Positions 15,237 to 16,749 of a stretch of DNA of 16,749 nt are shown here, piece by piece. The notes beneath the pieces are model-generated. The model had not been told where the DNA came from, did not search any database, and worked only from the letters and a program-made list of their open reading frames with translations. The stretch spans positions 1 through 16,749 of the forward strand of contig CALAUZ010000368.1 of assembly GCA_937892105.1 (NCBI GenBank), in the 5' to 3' direction. The position numbers and the translations under genes were made by a program. This stretch comes from an uncultured Fretibacterium sp. (GTDB lineage Bacteria > Synergistota > Synergistia > Synergistales > Aminobacteriaceae). How positions within the stretch are numbered: the first letter of the stretch is position 1; every line of letters begins with the position of its first letter.

Positions 15237-15637
15237 TGGGTAACAATCTCAGAATGTCCCGCATAAATAAAGAGCTTCAGCGCGAATTAGCCCTCATCTT
15301 CGAGAGCCGCATAAAGAAAGAAAGCGTAAAAAGCATAATCATTACCGGTGTCGAATGCAGCAAGGATCTGGAGAGGGCAAAAGTATTTTTCACAGCTCTG
15401 GAAGCAAGGAAGTGCCCAGGAATATTACGAGACCTCAACGAAATTAAGGGAGCAGTAAGAGGACTTCTTGGCCAGACAGTGAAGATGAGGCGTATTCCTG
15501 CTCTTGAGTTCGTCATAGATACCAGCAGCGCGTACGGTGCAAAAATTGACGCAATACTCGACAGCTTGGGTTTCGGAATGGATTACCGGCAGGACAACAA
15601 TACGGAGGACGAATACGATGATGAACATGACGTTTGA
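15236..15637 (+). CDS. rbfA: 30S ribosome-binding factor RbfA
   Basis: Single KH-like domain protein that binds 16S rRNA helix 1 during 30S maturation and cold adaptation. The 133 residues contain SRINKELQRELALIF, ITGVECSKDLERAKVFF and LGQTVKMRRIPALEFVIDTS, the standard family pattern. The start ATG overlaps the infB stop in TAATG; an internal ATG at 15254 is possible. The acidic C-terminus (EDEYDDEHDV) is not typical. Its codons contain the ribosome binding site and start of the next gene. Confidence 0.93.
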   Translation: MGNNLRMSRINKELQRELALIFESRIKKESVKSIIITGVECSKDLERAKVFFTALEARKCPGILRDLNEIKGAVRGLLGQTVKMRRIPALEFVIDTSSAYGAKIDAILDSLGFGMDYRQDNNTEDEYDDEHDV

Positions 15638-16637
15638 CGCTTCAACCCTGCTATCTGCCTCTGAAACGCTGAAGTCTCATGACGAATGGGTAATCTTCAC
15701 GCACAGAAAATCTGACGGCGACGCTATGGGGTCCGCCTGCGCACTCTTTGAGGCCGGTGTTAATCTCGGAAAGCGTGTGAGATGGTGCAGTCCTGACGCA
15801 AAACTTCCCGAAGGTTACAGCTATCTTCCTCATTTTGCAGACTTCCAGACGCACGAAACTTTCACTTTTGCCAATGATGGGACGCTGTATGTTTTTCTCG
15901 ATTGTGCAACGGAGTTACGCAGTGTTTCAGGCTATGTTGTCGGTGCAGGAATAAACTCCCTCAACATTGACCACCACGAAGATAACTCACTTTACGCTCG
16001 GGTGAACTGCGTCGACGGTCATGCATCATCTACGTGCGAACTGTTATTCAGGCTCTTCACTGCAGGAGGCTGGAACATCACTAAGACTATCGCCGAGTGC
16101 CTATACACAGGATTATTCACGGACTCGGGGAGCTTCTCATTCTCCAACACGTCGCCATTAACTCACGCAGTCGCCGGAGAATTAATCTCTCTAGGTGCAG
16201 AACCCGGCCACATGACTGACCTCATCACTCAGAACAAGACAGTGAACGGCCTGCACTTGTGGGGAGTGGCTATGTCTCGTGTGAGGACTTTCGGGGAGGA
16301 TGGAGTGTTTGCGCTGTCGTACCTGGAGCAGAAAGACTTTGCTGACACCCGCTCCGACAACACAGAGACTGAAGGTTTGCCGGCATTCTTAATGTCATTA
16401 ATGGGAGTGAAGTTCGCAGTGATGTTCACGGAATACCCTGAAAGGATAGTCAGAGCCAGCTTCCGTTCACGAGAGGGGAGTCCATTTGGAGCAGGAGAGA
16501 TAGCTCGTCTCGTAGGAGGAGGAGGCCATGAACGCGCATCTGGTGCTACTCTTGAGGGCACTCTTAAGGAATGCATGACACGTATAGAGGAGCTGTTATT
16601 GACGAAATATCATGAATGCTCTAGCGCTCATCAATAA
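15618..16637 (+). CDS. nrnA: Bifunctional oligoribonuclease/PAP phosphatase NrnA (DHH family)
   Basis: Mn2+-dependent phosphoesterase that degrades short RNAs and 3'-phosphoadenosine 5'-phosphate. In 339 residues the DHH motifs are clear: HRKSDGDAMGSA (29–40), FLDCA (93–97), NIDHHEDN (116–123) and FTDSGSF (167–173; the family norm is DTG-type, here DSG). The DHHA1 substrate domain ends with GGGGHERASGAT. GGAGG at 15604–15608 fixes ATG 15618, nine bases away. The gene overlaps rbfA by 20 bases and truB by 26. This neighbourhood between rbfA and truB is common in several phyla and supports the identity. Confidence 0.93.
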   Translation: MMNMTFDASTLLSASETLKSHDEWVIFTHRKSDGDAMGSACALFEAGVNLGKRVRWCSPDAKLPEGYSYLPHFADFQTHETFTFANDGTLYVFLDCATELRSVSGYVVGAGINSLNIDHHEDNSLYARVNCVDGHASSTCELLFRLFTAGGWNITKTIAECLYTGLFTDSGSFSFSNTSPLTHAVAGELISLGAEPGHMTDLITQNKTVNGLHLWGVAMSRVRTFGEDGVFALSYLEQKDFADTRSDNTETEGLPAFLMSLMGVKFAVMFTEYPERIVRASFRSREGSPFGAGEIARLVGGGGHERASGATLEGTLKECMTRIEELLLTKYHECSSAHQ

Positions 16638-16749
16638 ACCTGTCGGACTACGGAGCACTCATTGTGTCGCCATACTCCGCAAATATCTCGGCGGCCTCAA
16701 AGTCGGTCATGCCGGGACTCTGGACTCCACAGCATCAGGACTGCTAATC
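16612..16749 (+). CDS. truB: tRNA pseudouridine(55) synthase TruB, 5' fragment
   Basis: First 46 codons of TruB, which makes pseudouridine-55 in the T-loop of tRNAs. INKPVGLRST corresponds to the usual 'IDKPxGxTS' start, and KVGHAGTLDSTASGLLI contains the catalytic Asp in GTLD. The normally conserved Pro after that Asp (GTLDPxAxG) is Ser here. The gene starts 26 bases inside nrnA with no close Shine-Dalgarno, so coupling is likely. It is cut by the window end. Confidence 0.88.
   Translation, partial: MNALALINKPVGLRSTHCVAILRKYLGGLKVGHAGTLDSTASGLLI

Overview
The window looks like a chimeric metagenomic contig with three parts. Positions 1 to about 1035 carry the middle of a DNA topoisomerase III gene on the minus strand. 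About 1035–2568 carry a visibly GC-richer fragment of an anaerobic glycerol-3-phosphate dehydrogenase operon (glpA–glpB, minus strand). From about 2550 to the end the sequence is one coherent, compact bacterial genome. Both joins fall inside genes, in short stretches that read plausibly as either partner: a Lys-Trp-Phe-Asn-Pro-Asp stretch at 1017–1034, and 18 bases at 2551–2568. This is what a short-overlap misassembly looks like, although a real rearrangement cannot be excluded.

The main part (2.55–16.75 kb) suggests a diderm bacterium of moderate GC, possibly a gut or rumen Synergistota. The reasons are a periplasmic Skp/OmpH chaperone, a YlxR–L7Ae fusion in the nusA operon, a PriA-like protein without a recognisable Walker A, and very tight gene packing. 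The phylum is inference only.

Layout: the tail of an RND-type efflux pump (+) is followed by a small acidic ORF with a cut-short RelE-like toxin remnant. A terminator at 2968–2999 faces the minus-strand pair skp and a periplasmic binding-protein-like gene. Upstream of these on the minus strand is the operon rpoZ–coaBC–priA–queT (8438 down to 4817), joined by overlaps. terD (minus) and a bile acid:sodium symporter family gene (plus) then diverge from a shared promoter region near 9150–9195. A repeat-like hairpin and a gene for a secreted protein of unknown function follow. From 11.0 kb to the end runs the operon rimP–nusA–ylxR/L7Ae–infB–rbfA–nrnA–truB, with every junction overlapping. It has a near-consensus promoter and then a terminator-like hairpin in its leader.

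The last operon joins transcription elongation/antitermination (NusA), 30S maturation (RimP, RbfA), initiation (IF2) and RNA turnover/modification (NrnA, TruB). I found no CRISPR array, tRNA, rRNA, transposase or phage gene, and no clearly new multi-gene system. The points most worth checking are the chimeric joins, the PriA-like protein lacking a P-loop, the queT gene without a normal start codon, the promoter-plus-terminator leader of the rimP–nusA operon, and the truncated toxin remnant.
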